Shown here: in pieces, positions 45,620 to 57,459 of the stretch | Layout: every line of letters starts with the position of its first letter | Position numbering within the stretch: the first letter of the stretch is position 1 | Source of the DNA: Arctopsyche grandis | Taxonomy: Eukaryota > Arthropoda > Insecta > Trichoptera > Hydropsychidae | Length of the DNA stretch: 64,000 nt | Direction: 5' to 3' | Assembly (NCBI RefSeq): GCF_051622035.1 | Contig: NC_135361.1 | Location: 27,707,205 to 27,771,204 of the forward strand | Made by a program: the position numbers and the translations under genes | Notes under the pieces: model-generated | Databases searched by the model: none | Seen by the model: only the letters and a program-made list of their open reading frames with translations | Told to the model about the DNA's origin: nothing

Positions 45620-45625
45620 AAAAAA

Positions 45626-45629
<4 letters not shown>

Positions 45630-45702
<73 letters not shown>
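45630..45702. repeat. (TA)n microsatellite
   Basis: About 73 bp of TA immediately after the repeat element. Confidence 0.95.
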
Positions 45703-45705
<3 letters not shown>

Positions 45706-45709
45706 AATA

Positions 45710-46490
45710 TGCAAAATCTATTAGAACTACCTACATATCTATTGGTTTTTAATTTTCAAAATAATTGAATAAGAAAATATGATGTAACAGGTACGATTTA
45801 CGACACGGGGCCTCTCGAGTCGTCGGGGCCCTGAATCTTTACCCCAGGTCCCCCCCCCCTTTCATATTTTCCTTTCAATCACATTATCATTAAATTATTT
45901 TATCATGAATCGATATGAGAAGTTGATTATTGACCCCGCAACCTTTTGATGTACCATCGAATGATGAAAAAAAATTTACATACATTAAAATGTTGGCAAA
46001 CAGTTTTAGTGATCGAGAAAATCACAGACAGTTAGTTGGTCCAGCTCTTGTAGGACGCGGCGTGGCAGCAGCAGGTATGTTTATTCATAAATATGGGTTG
46101 TACGCCCCTGGTATGTACATATATTTACATTTTCGAAAACGCAAATTTCGTATTTTCATCGATGGACCTAGTAGAAAAATTTCTTCGTATCTAGGGAAAG
46201 TTAAATAATAAAATTCGTTGATTTTAAAGAATGTCATGTGTTTTCAAACAATCGATTTATCTCGACAAAGTTTTTAAAAAAGTGTTTTTTTTTTTAAAGT
46301 TTAATTGAGCAATAATTTAAAAAAATAAATGCCTAATTGTACCCATTGAACTTAATTTGGGTTGAAACTTATCATATTCGACCCAAATAAACTCCAATAA
46401 ATTAATCTTGAACCTTAGATTTTAAACGTCCCCTTGATACGAAGAAAGTTTTTCACTAGGTTCAATCTAAATCAATCCAAAATTCGCATT
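45710..46490. other. Intergenic; short repeat only
   Basis: A GC-rich patch at 45797-45862 (ACACGGGGCCTCTCGAGTCG) resembles 10800-10875 in P1. Otherwise nothing is recognised. Confidence 0.4.
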
Positions 46491-46509
46491 GTTCGCTAGG
46501 GCCAATTAC

Positions 46510-46765
46510 ATACATATGCATAGCCAGCAGTATTTGGGTGGTTGGGCTTTTGCTTAGCACCGAGAGGACGCCGGGTTCGATCCCGATCGACCTCGATTGG
46601 AAAGAATTTATTCCGAGTATCTACTGTAATGCTGCTGGTCAGACTTGGATATTTGTGACTCCAGGACGATCGTTTCCTATCAGAGTTTGCCAATTTTTCT
46701 GATTTCATTGTTGAAATGGTTCCTGATTAAATTGGCTAAAAGCCTTCCTATCTACTATGTCACCA
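46510..46765 (+). mobile_element. tRNA-type SINE, 3'-truncated
   Basis: The head has AGCCAGCAGTATTTGGGTGG and a Pol III B-box, GGTTCGATCCC. The body (TGCTGGTCAGACTTGGATAT, CGTTTCCTATCAGAG) matches the complete minus copy at 57720-58165. Confidence 0.7.
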
Positions 46766-46779
46766 CTCGGTCACCGTGA

Positions 46780-46912
46780 CGAGACAAAATGTTAAATGAC
46801 AGAAAACGCAAATATCGGAAGGCATAGATCAAAAATCGAAAGATCTTAAGTCGAAAGATCAAAGAAAGTGGTGACGGGTCTCGTCACGTAGACTCGTCAC
46901 CACTATATGATT
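46780..46912. mobile_element. Fragment of the GTGACGAGAC foldback family
   Basis: Contains GTGACGAGACAAAATGTTAA, ATCGAAAGATCTTAAGTCG and CTCGTCACGTAGAC, with most of the loop lost. Confidence 0.6.
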
Positions 46913-46920
46913 ATATACAC

Positions 46921-49646
46921 CAGTGGCGGACGGTGGGTGTTAATACCGGGTGTGCTGTGTATGCCGTAGGGCATAGGGTATAAAATTAGCAATTAAAAAA
47001 AAATACTCGTTTTGCATTACAAAAATGTTTAATTTATTAGTTATTTATACATAAGTTCAATGCGACGTTTCTGAGACATAAACTTTTCAATCACGTCTGC
47101 ATAGAATGTGTCTTTCTGTTTTAATTCCACCAATAACTTTTTTTCTATTGAAATAAGCTAAGGCCACATAATCTATCTTGACCTTGCGTACCTCTATAGC
47201 AAGTTTTTATTCTTTTCAGCGCCGAAAAAGAACGTTCTGCTGAAGCTGTACTGCTTGGTATCGTTAATATTAATTCTCCCAGCTTAAACACCTCTTTAAA
47301 ACCAGATTCGAGGTTATTTTTTGTCATGAATTGTATTAATTCATGAACAGGTTTCTCTGAAAATTCAGAGCTGGAATATAGCACAATGAGTTCGTTTTTC
47401 AATCGAATATAATCAAACAGTGATCCATAAAAATCTTTTAATTTATTAATTAAAACATTTGGAAAATTTTCTTTATATTCGTCATATTTATCATTACAAA
47501 GAAGGTGAAAATATTCTAATTTGGAAAGTGAAGAATATCTACATTCGACTTGTGCGATTATGCTATCAACTATTTTGAAATATAATTGACGAAATGAAGT
47601 TTTATCTTCTACTTCTGAATAATTTTTTAATCTTTGTGGCCTACGATCATGATCATCATTTTTTTCATTTAAATAATTATTCCATAACATTTCAAAATTA
47701 TTATCCCTTTCGTATTTCAGTTGCTGCAAAACATCATTAATTTTTTTACAACAATATAAAACGTCCGAAGATTTAGATTGAAGAATGTTATACAAAACAT
47801 CAGTTATTCCAAACAGTTTTGAAAAAAATTGAAGAAGTTTAATTGTTTGAAAATCCTCTAAAAAGCCTAAAAACCCTCGTGCTTTTATAACAGTATCTGT
47901 GTCCCATAATTCACAATTTTCTATAACATGTCGAAAAAAATCTGTAAATTGACTTCTGTATTGTTGTACTGTGCTACTTAAACGAGATGTAAAATTCCAC
48001 CTTGTGGGTGCTACAGAGGGAAGTCTTTTTGTCACAAATTCCTGTAAAGCGAATACTCTTTTGGAAGATTTTGAAAAGTATGTAGACAATCCATTTAAAG
48101 TTTGAAAAAATGATTTACTTTCTTTAATATCAGAAAGACCTTGCTGCAATACTAAATTCAATACATGAGCATAACAGTGTGTAAAAAGAGCAAAAGGATA
48201 AGCATTGAGGACTTTGGATTGCAAACCATTTACGTGTCCACTCATTACACTTGCTCCATCATAAGTCTGTCCAACCGATTTGTCTTGAATTTTAAATTCT
48301 TCAACTATGTTCACCACGTGACGGAATAGACCATTAGATGTTTTATCAGCACTAACGTCTGTAAAACTAATAAACCGTTCATGTACATTGCCTTTACATA
48401 CAAAACGTAAAACTGTTGAGAGCTGTGATTTTGTCATTATATCTGAAGTTTCATCGAGAATAATAGCAACAAAACTTGCTGACTCTACTTCATTTTTTAT
48501 ATGAACTTTAATAACATGAGCGATTGCTTCGATTATGTCATTTTGTATACTTGGAGAAGTACCACGAAAGGTAGTAGCAGTATTTAAATGAGTATCTAAA
48601 ACAGAATCATATTCTCGAAGAGCATTTAGATATTCAATGTAATTGCCTTTGTTTACGGAATTACATGACTCGTCGTGACCTCGCAGGGACAGTTCTTGTT
48701 TTCCTAGATAGATTATTGCGTTAATAATTCGTTTTAAAACATCTCTATTTTTATTTACTTGTTCATTATGTCGACTTATTTCGGCTTTACGTTGACTGTC
48801 AATTAATACGTCGATTCGTTGTTTGCCAAACATTTGTATGGAAAGAAATGATTGAACGTGTGTGTGCCTGCGATCCTTCGTGTTTCTTCAGTGCTGCTGT
48901 CAAATGGTTGAGATCAGCAAATCCTTCTTTGTTCCACACATTAATATCTTTGGAGAACAATAAACATGGCCAGCAGAAAAGTTTGGATCGAATTTCACAG
49001 CCTGTAATCCATTCGAATTTTTTATAATTTGAAACGCAAAAATGTCTAGTGTAAACTTTTGTTTTTTCTTTATGCAAACTGGATAAATTTGGAAGAGACG
49101 GACACGGTTTCCCATCTTTAATTATTTTTAATTTTATCTCAAAACTTCTATTTGAAAACGGAATAGTTAAAATGTCTTGAACACTGTTAGCCATTATTAG
49201 TTATTAGAGGTATGACTGAGATACGAATGACCATAAAAATACGAATGTGCGAAAAAGTACGAGACCACGTGTCGCATCGCATTGGTCAATTGCCGACTGT
49301 TGCGCGGTGCTCTGAAGTCGTAGCACACCGTACGTCTTAATATCGCGAACAAACCTATACAAGCGAATATCCGCCTGCACACTCCAACCAAACCCACCAA
49401 TTTGCTGCACGGCATAGGTATTCTCTCGTCGCGGCGCACAAACTACATACACACATCACACAACACGCTGCAGACTGCACACCACACCATACACCATACA
49501 TTTAGCGCACGCGGTAAATACACCATACACATCAATGCCTGTTTATACAACAACACATTATTTTGTATTAAAATACTACTTTATGTGGTCTTTGGTTTTC
49601 ACGGGTGTGCGCCGCACACCTAGCACACACCCAATATACGCCACTG
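46921..49646 (-). mobile_element. hAT transposon, nearly complete, 8-bp TSD
   Basis: The ends CAGTGGCGGACGG and the inverse CGCCACTG bound 2726 bp. Perfect duplication ATATACAC at 46913-46920 and 49647-49654. It encodes one transposase on minus with two frameshifts. The CAGTGGCG ends are shared with several MITEs in this window, making this family a candidate source of their transposase. Confidence 0.92.
47041..49194 (-). pseudogene. hAT transposase (ZMYM1/DUF4371-like) with two frameshifts
   Basis: Reading from 49194: an N-terminal TTF/BED-like zinc-finger region (FCWPCLLFSKD, HEGSQAHTRS), then after a one-base shift near 48840 the long catalytic part from 48833 (DETSDIMTKSQLS, GQTYDGASVMSG, FTHCYAHVLNLVLQQ, APTRWNF) and the C-terminal dimerization motif LTIPSSTASAERSFSALKRI. 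A second one-base shift near 47155 cuts the end; after it the frame continues ISIEKKLLVEL to a stop at 47041. Total about 710 residues, near the usual hAT size. No other disruption is seen, so the insertion is probably recent. Confidence 0.85.
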
Positions 49647-49682
49647 ATATACACTATGATTAATGCACAATAAAAAATATGT

Positions 49683-49875
49683 TCAAATTCATAGATGTCT
49701 CGATAATTTCGAGTTTTCAGTGTCTCGTAATTCAGCGACTTCTATAATAAAAATGCTGCATTGTTTGTAATTGACCAGGAAGGCGCATTGGGGTTTACCT
49801 GTTAGGCCTTCATGGTATATTTGTATATATGCATGTAAAAATATGTATGTAAAATAAATATGTGTAGTGGTGACA
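49683..49875 (+). mobile_element. SINE, 3' half
   Basis: Shares TCATAGATGTCTCGATAATT, CAATGCAGCATTTTT-type sequence (inverted relative to 57760) and the 3' hairpin CCAGGAAGGCGCATTGGGG, ending GTAAAATAAATA. Confidence 0.7.
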
Positions 49876-50015
49876 TTTAACGGTTGTTCAAAATCAAACA
49901 CGTTGTTTGAAATTGAAAAATTAAAAAAACCCTATTTGGTTTTTTCGAAAGTTAATTTCAAAACCCAGTAATACCTGAAATTCGTTAAAATCATTATTGC
50001 AATACATAGCGATCA

Positions 50016-50254
50016 GCGGCGTGCCGTGAAATTCTCCCCGTTTTTGTCGCACAGACTTGCTTATATGGCGCGAGCAGGATACAAGGTGACGTCATACCGA
50101 GTCCAAGTTTTTTTTTTTTCTAAAATTTATTTGAAATGAAATAATACCGTTGAATATTACCGTAGCTTAAAGATTATTAATTTTTGATAACTTAGTTTCT
50201 TAATGTAATCATGTAAATCGGAAACCTGTTGTTCCGAAATTGGTATGACATCAC
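50016..50254. mobile_element. MITE half and a second small element
   Basis: 50016-50085 is the left half of the CAGTGGCGTGC hairpin family. 50086-50254 has GTGACGTCATACC and the inverted GGTATGACATCAC at its ends. Confidence 0.55.
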
Positions 50255-51120
50255 TGGGCGGGCTTACGTAATTCATTAAACAATTTATTTATTTTATTAT
50301 TTTAATAAATACATAAAAATGAATAAATAATAATCATAATAATAACAAATTCATGACCAATGTGACCTGACAGGTTGCCCCAATGCGCCACACCAATCTC
50401 ACAAAAAACTTCTTGTTTTAACAGTAAAAAATTAAAAATCATTCATCTCATTCAAGTAAACTCTTGTTGAATCTCATGAAACTGACCATTTCATTAAAAT
50501 GACAATCAAAAAGGTCCAAATGCTCATACATAGATGCTATTTTGTTATATTTATTCTTTGTTTTTAGGAATTTCTACATCTGAGGCATGTTAATTTTTCA
50601 ATAAATAAATAAATATTAATTGAAGATAACTACTGCGAAAGTACATAAATACAGATATATGTATATATATCAGTGATATGAATGACCTTCAATTACTATA
50701 AATAAACTTGTTTTTAAATCATTTTTTTTCCTTATTAGATTCAATGTTCCTTTTGTGTTTACTTTATGCGACTGAATGCATTTAAAAATAAAATATTCTT
50801 TGATTAACCTCGAAATTTCGCCCATCTTGTTCAAATTCAAAAAATTCATATTTGTTTTAAATGGGAATTGAAATGCACCAGTTATTAAATTATTTTTAAT
50901 TCCGTGTTTCTATTATTCAACAGAAATTGAACTGGACTATATCATATTACAGAGGATTGGAAAGTTTTAACTATTCATTGTCGAGGTATGTACATATGTA
51001 CATGTATTAATTTTTGCTATCTTACTAAAATTCATTTTTATGAATTCATTATAAAGTTATTTATAATATATTCATAAAAATGAATACATTATAATTTTAA
51101 GTTGACTTCGCCATACTTTG
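50255..51120. other. Intergenic upstream of C
   Basis: No gene is recognised; AT-rich with short AATAAATA tracts. Confidence 0.4.
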
Positions 51121-51202
51121 CTAAAAGAATATAATAAAATTAAATAAAAACAAGTGATTTGAGACGACCGGTTTTTGACGAAAAAAAAAACTAAACGCAG
51201 TT
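51121..51202 (+). promoter_or_regulatory. Core promoter and leader of gene C
   Basis: A TATA-like AATATAATAAAATTAAA (51128-51144) and the leader block GAGACGACCGGTTTTTGACG (51161-51180) precede the start codon at 51203. Both are shared with the 43.2-kb exon on minus. Confidence 0.45.
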
Positions 51203-54200
51203 ATGCTTTTTCGAGTGAGATTGACTTGGATCCCGATAGTATTATCATGTAAGTTTTTTTCACATTATTATTTTGAATGTGGATTTACTTATTTTTTTTA
51301 AATTTACAATGAAAAGTACCATACTTTTCACTTAAACGGTATATTAATCTAAATAAATGATGTTTTTTTTATTTTATTACCTACATTCATTTACCAGTTT
51401 TTAAAATAATTCAAAATATTGTTTGTTTCAGGTATGAGTAGTGTTTTGGTTCAGGGGTAAGTTAGTTCAAATATTTCGGGTTATCGCACTATTTTTATTC
51501 CACACAAAATGATCTTATTATATACGAGCATGCAGTATACATACGTATACAATTTTATTATTTAATTATTACGACCCATATTGATTACACTGTTCGACAA
51601 ATGACGACTTTTAAAATGTTTCAGAGACGAGATATGACTTTTCTTATAGATCAATACTACTCTACTACTTACTACTACTCTACTAATACGAATCTTACTA
51701 CTCTACTAATACGAATTTTTTGCTCGTAAATTTACAGATTTAAAATTCATCCAATTAACCCTTTTAAACGAAATCAAAAAATAGTGTGGCCAGAACACTA
51801 TTCTAATAAACATGTTTCAATAGAAAATACTCACTATAATATAGTATTAACAGTGGGAAAAAATCCCAAGTGAAAATACGTAATTTCGACTTTTGATTTG
51901 AACTGGACGACTACTTAGAGAGATTTGAAAGCTGAAAAGTACTACAAATGAAAGATAAAATACTCGACTGTAGATTCCAATATTCATTTTGAACAGAAAA
52001 TTAACAGATTTTGAGAAATCGACCGAACAACACCAAGATATAGAAAAATCGCGTGATTTAAAAAACACATATATCTCCGAATCTCGAGCCAATCAACACT
52101 TTTTATTACCAGATTCGTATTTACTGGGCATAGATCTATTAGAAAAGTCATATCTCGTCTCTGAAACATTTTTCGTGTCGAGCAGTGTTATTGACAACAA
52201 CGTGAGAATTTATACCATGTTTTGTTTTGAAAATGTCGATAGTAATTTTGTCCCAGTTAAACTTCTCCTTTAACCTATAGTTATTTGAAACTATCGTAGT
52301 CTGTAAAGAATATAGCGATTTTTACTCCGGTGTTTTAGATGTATTGTTCCAAAGAATCCAGCGATTGGCACATATTATGTCGATGGGGCTACTGTTGCCG
52401 TTGGTAAAAATGTATATCCGAATTCAACCCTTACATACAAATGTAAAGATATGTACACCAAATCTGGAAGTCAGAGCTTGTATTGTGGAGCTAATGGTAC
52501 TTGGATCGGTACCATGACGTGTTCTAGTAAGCGAAAGTGAATTATCTTAGAACGATCATTTTTCATGTTCACTTAATCCATTTAAATATTTGTTACAGAA
52601 AAATGTGAGCTTCCCTATATGCTTACTATAGAATTGACCTGTTCGTTAGACAATAACCATATTAACTGTGAAAAAGTAATGGAACACGGCTCCATAGTCA
52701 AACCAAAATGTAAACCATTTCACAGACTCTACCGAAATCAGGATTTAAAAGAAGTGACTTGTAATGATGGACGTTGGTCCGACACTTTTAGAGCATGTGC
52801 TACCGGTAAGTTTTCTGACTGTAATATCTAATCGAATAATGAAACTTATATAAACCTTATAAAAAGACTTTGTTATAAAGTTATTAGTTTATATCATTTG
52901 ATTTTGATTTTTAAATGCTTTTTATTATTACGAAATTATGTTCACAATACATCTTATATATATTTTAATAGCTACTGATCTACTGATCATTTTCTATTTT
53001 ACAATTTAATTTAATTTGGTTAGTAATCACAGTATTATATTATTCTAATGTTAATCTAAAGCATAAAAGGAAAAAGAGCTCAAAAACCTATTTACAATCC
53101 TTATAAATGTTCATAATACATCTAATACATAATATTAATTAAAGACTCTCTAAAGTCGATGACCTAAAGCAGATTGTGTTTAGGTAATCTGTGTGTTATA
53201 CCTGAAGGGTATAGACATTTTGTTGTAATCACCAAGACTCTCTACAAGTGTGTTAGTATGGTTATTAGTGATTCTGTCATAGAATCTACTGGTTAGTTTG
53301 TTAGTAATGTCTGTAACAAACGGAATATTATATATGGCATGCAGTTTTTTCAGGTTAGTATATATGGGTGTATTATAAATTATTTTTAGGGATTTATTTT
53401 GTATTACTTGGAGCTTAGAAAGGTTAGTATTCGAGGCGTTATTCCATACAGATGAAGCATAGGTTAATAATGGTAATATGAGCGCGCGATATAATTTTAT
53501 TTTATTTAGCGTTGATAAAGAACTATGGCGATTATTATATCATTTCATACTTACGTGACCCAAGGCTTTAAGTAATATATTAAATTACACTAATTTAAGT
53601 CGAGAGCATTATTTTGATTAAAATCTTAATCATCGTATTTACGTACATTTGTTATTGATTTATGTAGGTATTGCTTAAATTTTCTTTTTATTTTATTTTA
53701 TACTAGTGTTTTTACCCGGCTTTACTCGGTATTTGTAATATAAACCGCATAAAAATGGCCAATCTAATTGTAAACATTTTATTTAATTTATTTGAATATT
53801 CATTTGTTTTTTTATTAAAACGAACGTCACGGAATCTATGACCCAAACAAACATTCAAACATACAAAGTATCTTGAGAATTTAGAATGATTTTAGCACGT
53901 TTTTTGAATTTAGTGAGCTACATATATTATATAATGATTATAGGGGGGGGGGGGGCATGGAGATTTTTAAGATATTGAAGTGGGGCGTGTCACAAAAAGG
54001 TTGGAAAAGACTGTTATAATGTCAATGATAAACGGATTATTGCGCAAATTGCGATCGCGCGCACGACTATCGTTGCCACAAAAATCACGAATACGGAAGA
54101 ATATCTGGAACTCGAGTTCTCGTTAGTGCAATATTTCAATATTTTGGTTAAATTTCGATTGATGGAGTTTTTGGGTGCCAGATGTTCCATGATCGAGATT

Positions 54201-56217
54201 TTAGTGACGTGCGCGAGAACGCCTTTACGTAATTATCACCGAACCAATGTCAATATATCGACCAACGCCCGATTTTCCAAGAAATTTATGGGTCACAAAC
54301 CTTTTGAAACTGATATTGGGATACTTTGTCATTAAAGCAATTATTAAATAGTTGATTTAACATTAGTTTTACTGTCGTGCTAAAGGGATTCCGAAATTTA
54401 ATTTGATAAAAGAACTTTATTTTGTTCAACAAAAGATTTTTTTTAAATTTATAATGAATACTTATTGCAATGAACACAACTAATAGGTTATATTTTTGTC
54501 ACTGATTTTTTTATTTAATATTACTACTTAATATTGAATTAAAAATAAGTAAATGTATGTATATATAAGTTTTTCCAAAATTTGTGATTCCAAAATTTAA
54601 TTTGACAAAAGAGTGTTTTGTTTCAAAATAGATATTCTAAAATTCGGTGTGTATCTTTGGCTTTCAGATTGCGGAAGAGAGAGAGGTTTAGATTCACCAT
54701 TTCTACTTAATTCAAATGCAAGAGAACGAGGATTAACCCCTTGGCACGTAGGTTTATACAAGCTGCATGATCAAGTATACGAGCAAGTATGCGGTGGTAC
54801 AATAGTGAGCAGGAAATTTGTCATCAGCGGTATGTTGATAAAAAAAAATGAAGTAGGATTAAAAATTGTTGATGTTCATTTAATTTATCATTTATTGTGT
54901 TTATTTAAAGCTGCACATTGTTTTTTACAAGCTCCGTACGAAGACTTCTACGCCGTAGCGGCTGGAAAGATTTACAGGGCCTGGGATCATAAAGAGAAAG
55001 ACGAATTCTCCTATATTCAACGGAAAATGGTAAAGTCATGCTTTTCATTGATAAATAATTAAAATAGTATTTTAGTCTAATAAATTTAGAAATCTTTACA
55101 ATCTTCTTCGATAGTTTGTCGTTTCGCACAAACATCGTAGCACATCAGTCACGTATTCTCATAAGAAGTTTTAGTTTGAATTGTGTATAAAGAGTTAATG
55201 AATTTTCTTGTTTAGATTGAAAAAGTTAAAATACCAGACACTTATTTTGGATTCGACAATAACTTGGAGGACGATATAGCTGTGGTGGTTGTTAAGACTC
55301 CATTTGATTTTTATCCACAAGTTCACGCCGCTTGTCTTAGTGTAAAAAATGCAGATTTAAAAAGCTATATTTCTAACAATAACGTAGGAAAAGTCAGTAT
55401 AATTTTTTTTTACTAATCGATTTTTTCGATGATTAAAACTTTGATTTGACTAAAGATGTTCAAAGTACAAAAATATTTTAATTTGCACAGGTCGTTGGTT
55501 GGGGGGTCACTAAAGAAGGAGATCTATTTTCATCATCAAGTATGTTATTGAAAGCAGACATACATTTAATTAATCGCAGTGTTTGCATAAATAATGTTCC
55601 AAGAGAGTTCATCAAATTTGTGAGTGCCACCAAATTCTGTGTGAAGGGAGTCCGAAGTAAGCCTGAGACTGATCAAGACTTCAAACAATTAAACAGCTCT
55701 CATTCTAGAAATAAATATACATATGGAATTTTGAGAAAACTCATAGCAGTCATGACCAGACTTAGGCGGCGAATATGTTGCCATAATATAAAAAAATATA
55801 CTTCTCCGTTGTCCGAGAAAGCAGGAAAGCAAAAAAAAATGGTTAATAATAGTAATTGGCAATAGTGAACCATTTTTTTAGCCATCGAACATCGTGTCCG
55901 CTGGTATCTGGTCATGACTGATCTGACAGTTCTATGATGACAATTGTTAAGCTGAATACATACATATCGATTAATATTCAATTCACTATCTTACAGATGT
56001 GACAATCTGCAACGGAGACAGTGGTGGTGGAATACTTGTAAGAGTCCCAGATAATGAAATTCCTCGGTGGTATCTCATGGGCGTGGTCAGCGTTGGAATT
56101 CTCAATACCCTAAGAACAACTTGTCAAATTAATACTTATACAGCTGTTAGCAGCGTGCAGGGTCATGCAGATTTCATTATGAATGAATTAAGAAGTATAT
56201 CTGAAATTCATTTTTAA
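51203..56217 (+). CDS. Gene C: ModSP/HP14-like Sushi-domain serine protease, complete
   Basis: Exons 51203-51248, 51432-51456, 52339-52526, 52599-52805, 54668-54829, 54911-55029, 55216-55392, 55491-55656, 55997-56217 join to 436 codons. A signal peptide (MLFRVRLTWIPIVLS) is followed by a 4-Cys Sushi module (YCGANGTWIGTMTC), a 6-Cys module (KCELP to FRACAT) and an S1 domain beginning near TPWHVGLYKL. The triad is intact: ISAAHC, LEDDIAVV, CNGDSGGG; residue 189 is Thr, so cleavage after Leu or a similar residue is plausible. There are no LDLa repeats, which HP14/ModSP use for upstream sensing, and no IVGG. One donor is weak (GTCAGT at 55393). It is expected to be secreted. P3 lies 1.2 kb downstream in the same direction. 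This is the best-preserved member of the family. Confidence 0.85.
51588..52187. mobile_element. Harbinger-like MITE, complete
   Basis: The ends CACTGTTCGACA and the inverse TGTCGAGCAGTG-like extend to ~60-bp arms (ATGTTTCAGAGACGAGATAT). TTA flanks both sides, fitting the TWA target of PIF/Harbinger. It lies in a C intron. Confidence 0.75.
53150..53565 (-). pseudogene. Jockey-type LINE RT, 3' fragment
   Basis: On minus the frame reads LYRALILPLLTYASSVWNNA, then LQVIQNKSLKIIYNTP and LHAIYNIPFVTDIT, the usual RT C-terminal end of Jockey elements. It lies in a C intron. Confidence 0.75.
53705..53880. repeat. Dispersed repeat end
   Basis: TTTACCCGGCTTTACTCGGT, TGGCCAATCTAATTG and AACGTCACGGAATCTA recur in degraded form at 4320-4450, 39390-39480 and 42550-42640. 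Confidence 0.5.
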
Positions 56218-56275
56218 CTAGCTGAACCCGGCATGTGTTGCAATGCCACAATAACGCATGCAATTCCCGTTCCCG

Positions 56276-56535
56276 TTCACTACCAGATATGTCAATTAAT
56301 TGACTTAAATAATTATTTACTACTTCTACTATTTTATCATGTAATGAATTACTATTAGGCATGCAATAACTATTATCTAGTCATATCTAAGTTAATTTTT
56401 AATCTTTTATTCCTACTTTCCTTGTCCAGCTGTGTAAGTCTGCTAAGTAGGTCAGCTGGATCGCGAGCTATTAAAACTTGGGCGAGATGGTATCTCTTAG
56501 TCTTACTCCTTTTCTTATGCTAAATCTATCTGTAG
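56276..56535 (-). mobile_element. RTE fragment with internal deletion
   Basis: On minus: ACAGATAGATTTAGCATAAG, GAGATACCATCTCGCCCAAG, then VEVVNNYL and IDISGSE, matching the RTE copy at 34140-34530 with parts missing. Confidence 0.7.
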
Positions 56536-56539
56536 TATG

Positions 56540-57196
56540 TACATATGTATATCTTCTTCTTCTTCTAATGCCGAATCCGTATTCAGACGTAGGCGACTAC
56601 CATGGGCAGACATCGTTTATGGCCCGTGCGAATTCTTCCCTATCATGGGCAAGCCGAAATAGCTTTTCGAGACCGAGTCCCATCCATGACCTGATGTTCC
56701 GGAGCCAAGAGAGCTTCTTTCTCCCAAGCCACCGTTTGCCTTCTATTTTCCCTTCTATGATTGTTTGTAGAAGGCGATATTTGGGGCCGCGAATAATGTG
56801 GCCAAAGAATTCCATCTTACGGCGCTTCACCGTGTCAAGAAGCTCTCTCTTTTTATGAAGAAGCTGGAGGACTGTTTCGTTTCTTACATGCTCCTTCCAC
56901 GAGATCTTTAGCATCCTCCGGTAACACCACATTTCAAAGGACTCTATCCTGTTCATGGATGCCACTAACAGTGTCCACGTTTCGCATCCGTACAGCAACA
57001 CCGACCAAACATAGGAGTGCAGGACTCTTAAACGCAATTTCATAGACAACCTTCGACAACATAAAACATTTTTCACGCTGCCGAAGGCATTTCTTGCTAT
57101 TTCGATCCTTCTTCTTATCTCCATTTCGGAACTGACGTCCGTATTGATCATTGCTCCTAGGTATTTGTATTGTTGTATATGTATATGTATGTACAT
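56540..57196 (-). pseudogene. Second LINE family, RT C-terminal fragment
   Basis: On minus an open frame reads [36 protein letters not shown] and MEFFGHIIRGPKYRLL, ending AINDVCPW. This is the C-terminal part of a non-LTR RT. It ends in (AAG)n at 56551-56565. The insertion lies between C and P3 and may have displaced the P3 first exon. Confidence 0.78.
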
Positions 57197-57459
57197 AAAT
57201 ACACCATTTTACAATTTGTTAGAATCTAATAGTAAATATTCATTTGTTTTTTTTTTTAAATTTATTTGAATGTAAAAAAATATCCAATCGAAACCATATC
57301 GAATAATTGTCATAGAAACTTTGATTTGTTTTCGATGTTACCAATCAACATTATATACTTATATACATAGTCTCTTTCGAAATTTTATATGTATTCGATG
57401 ATCAGATTCAAAGGTAAATTTTTGCTAAATTTATGCACCAAGGAATTTTTTATTTGCAG

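Noticed and set aside
46560-46600. Possible tRNA gene at the GGTTCGATCCC box
   Set aside because: The sequence fits a SINE head: no cloverleaf arms could be paired, and related copies continue into the SINE body.
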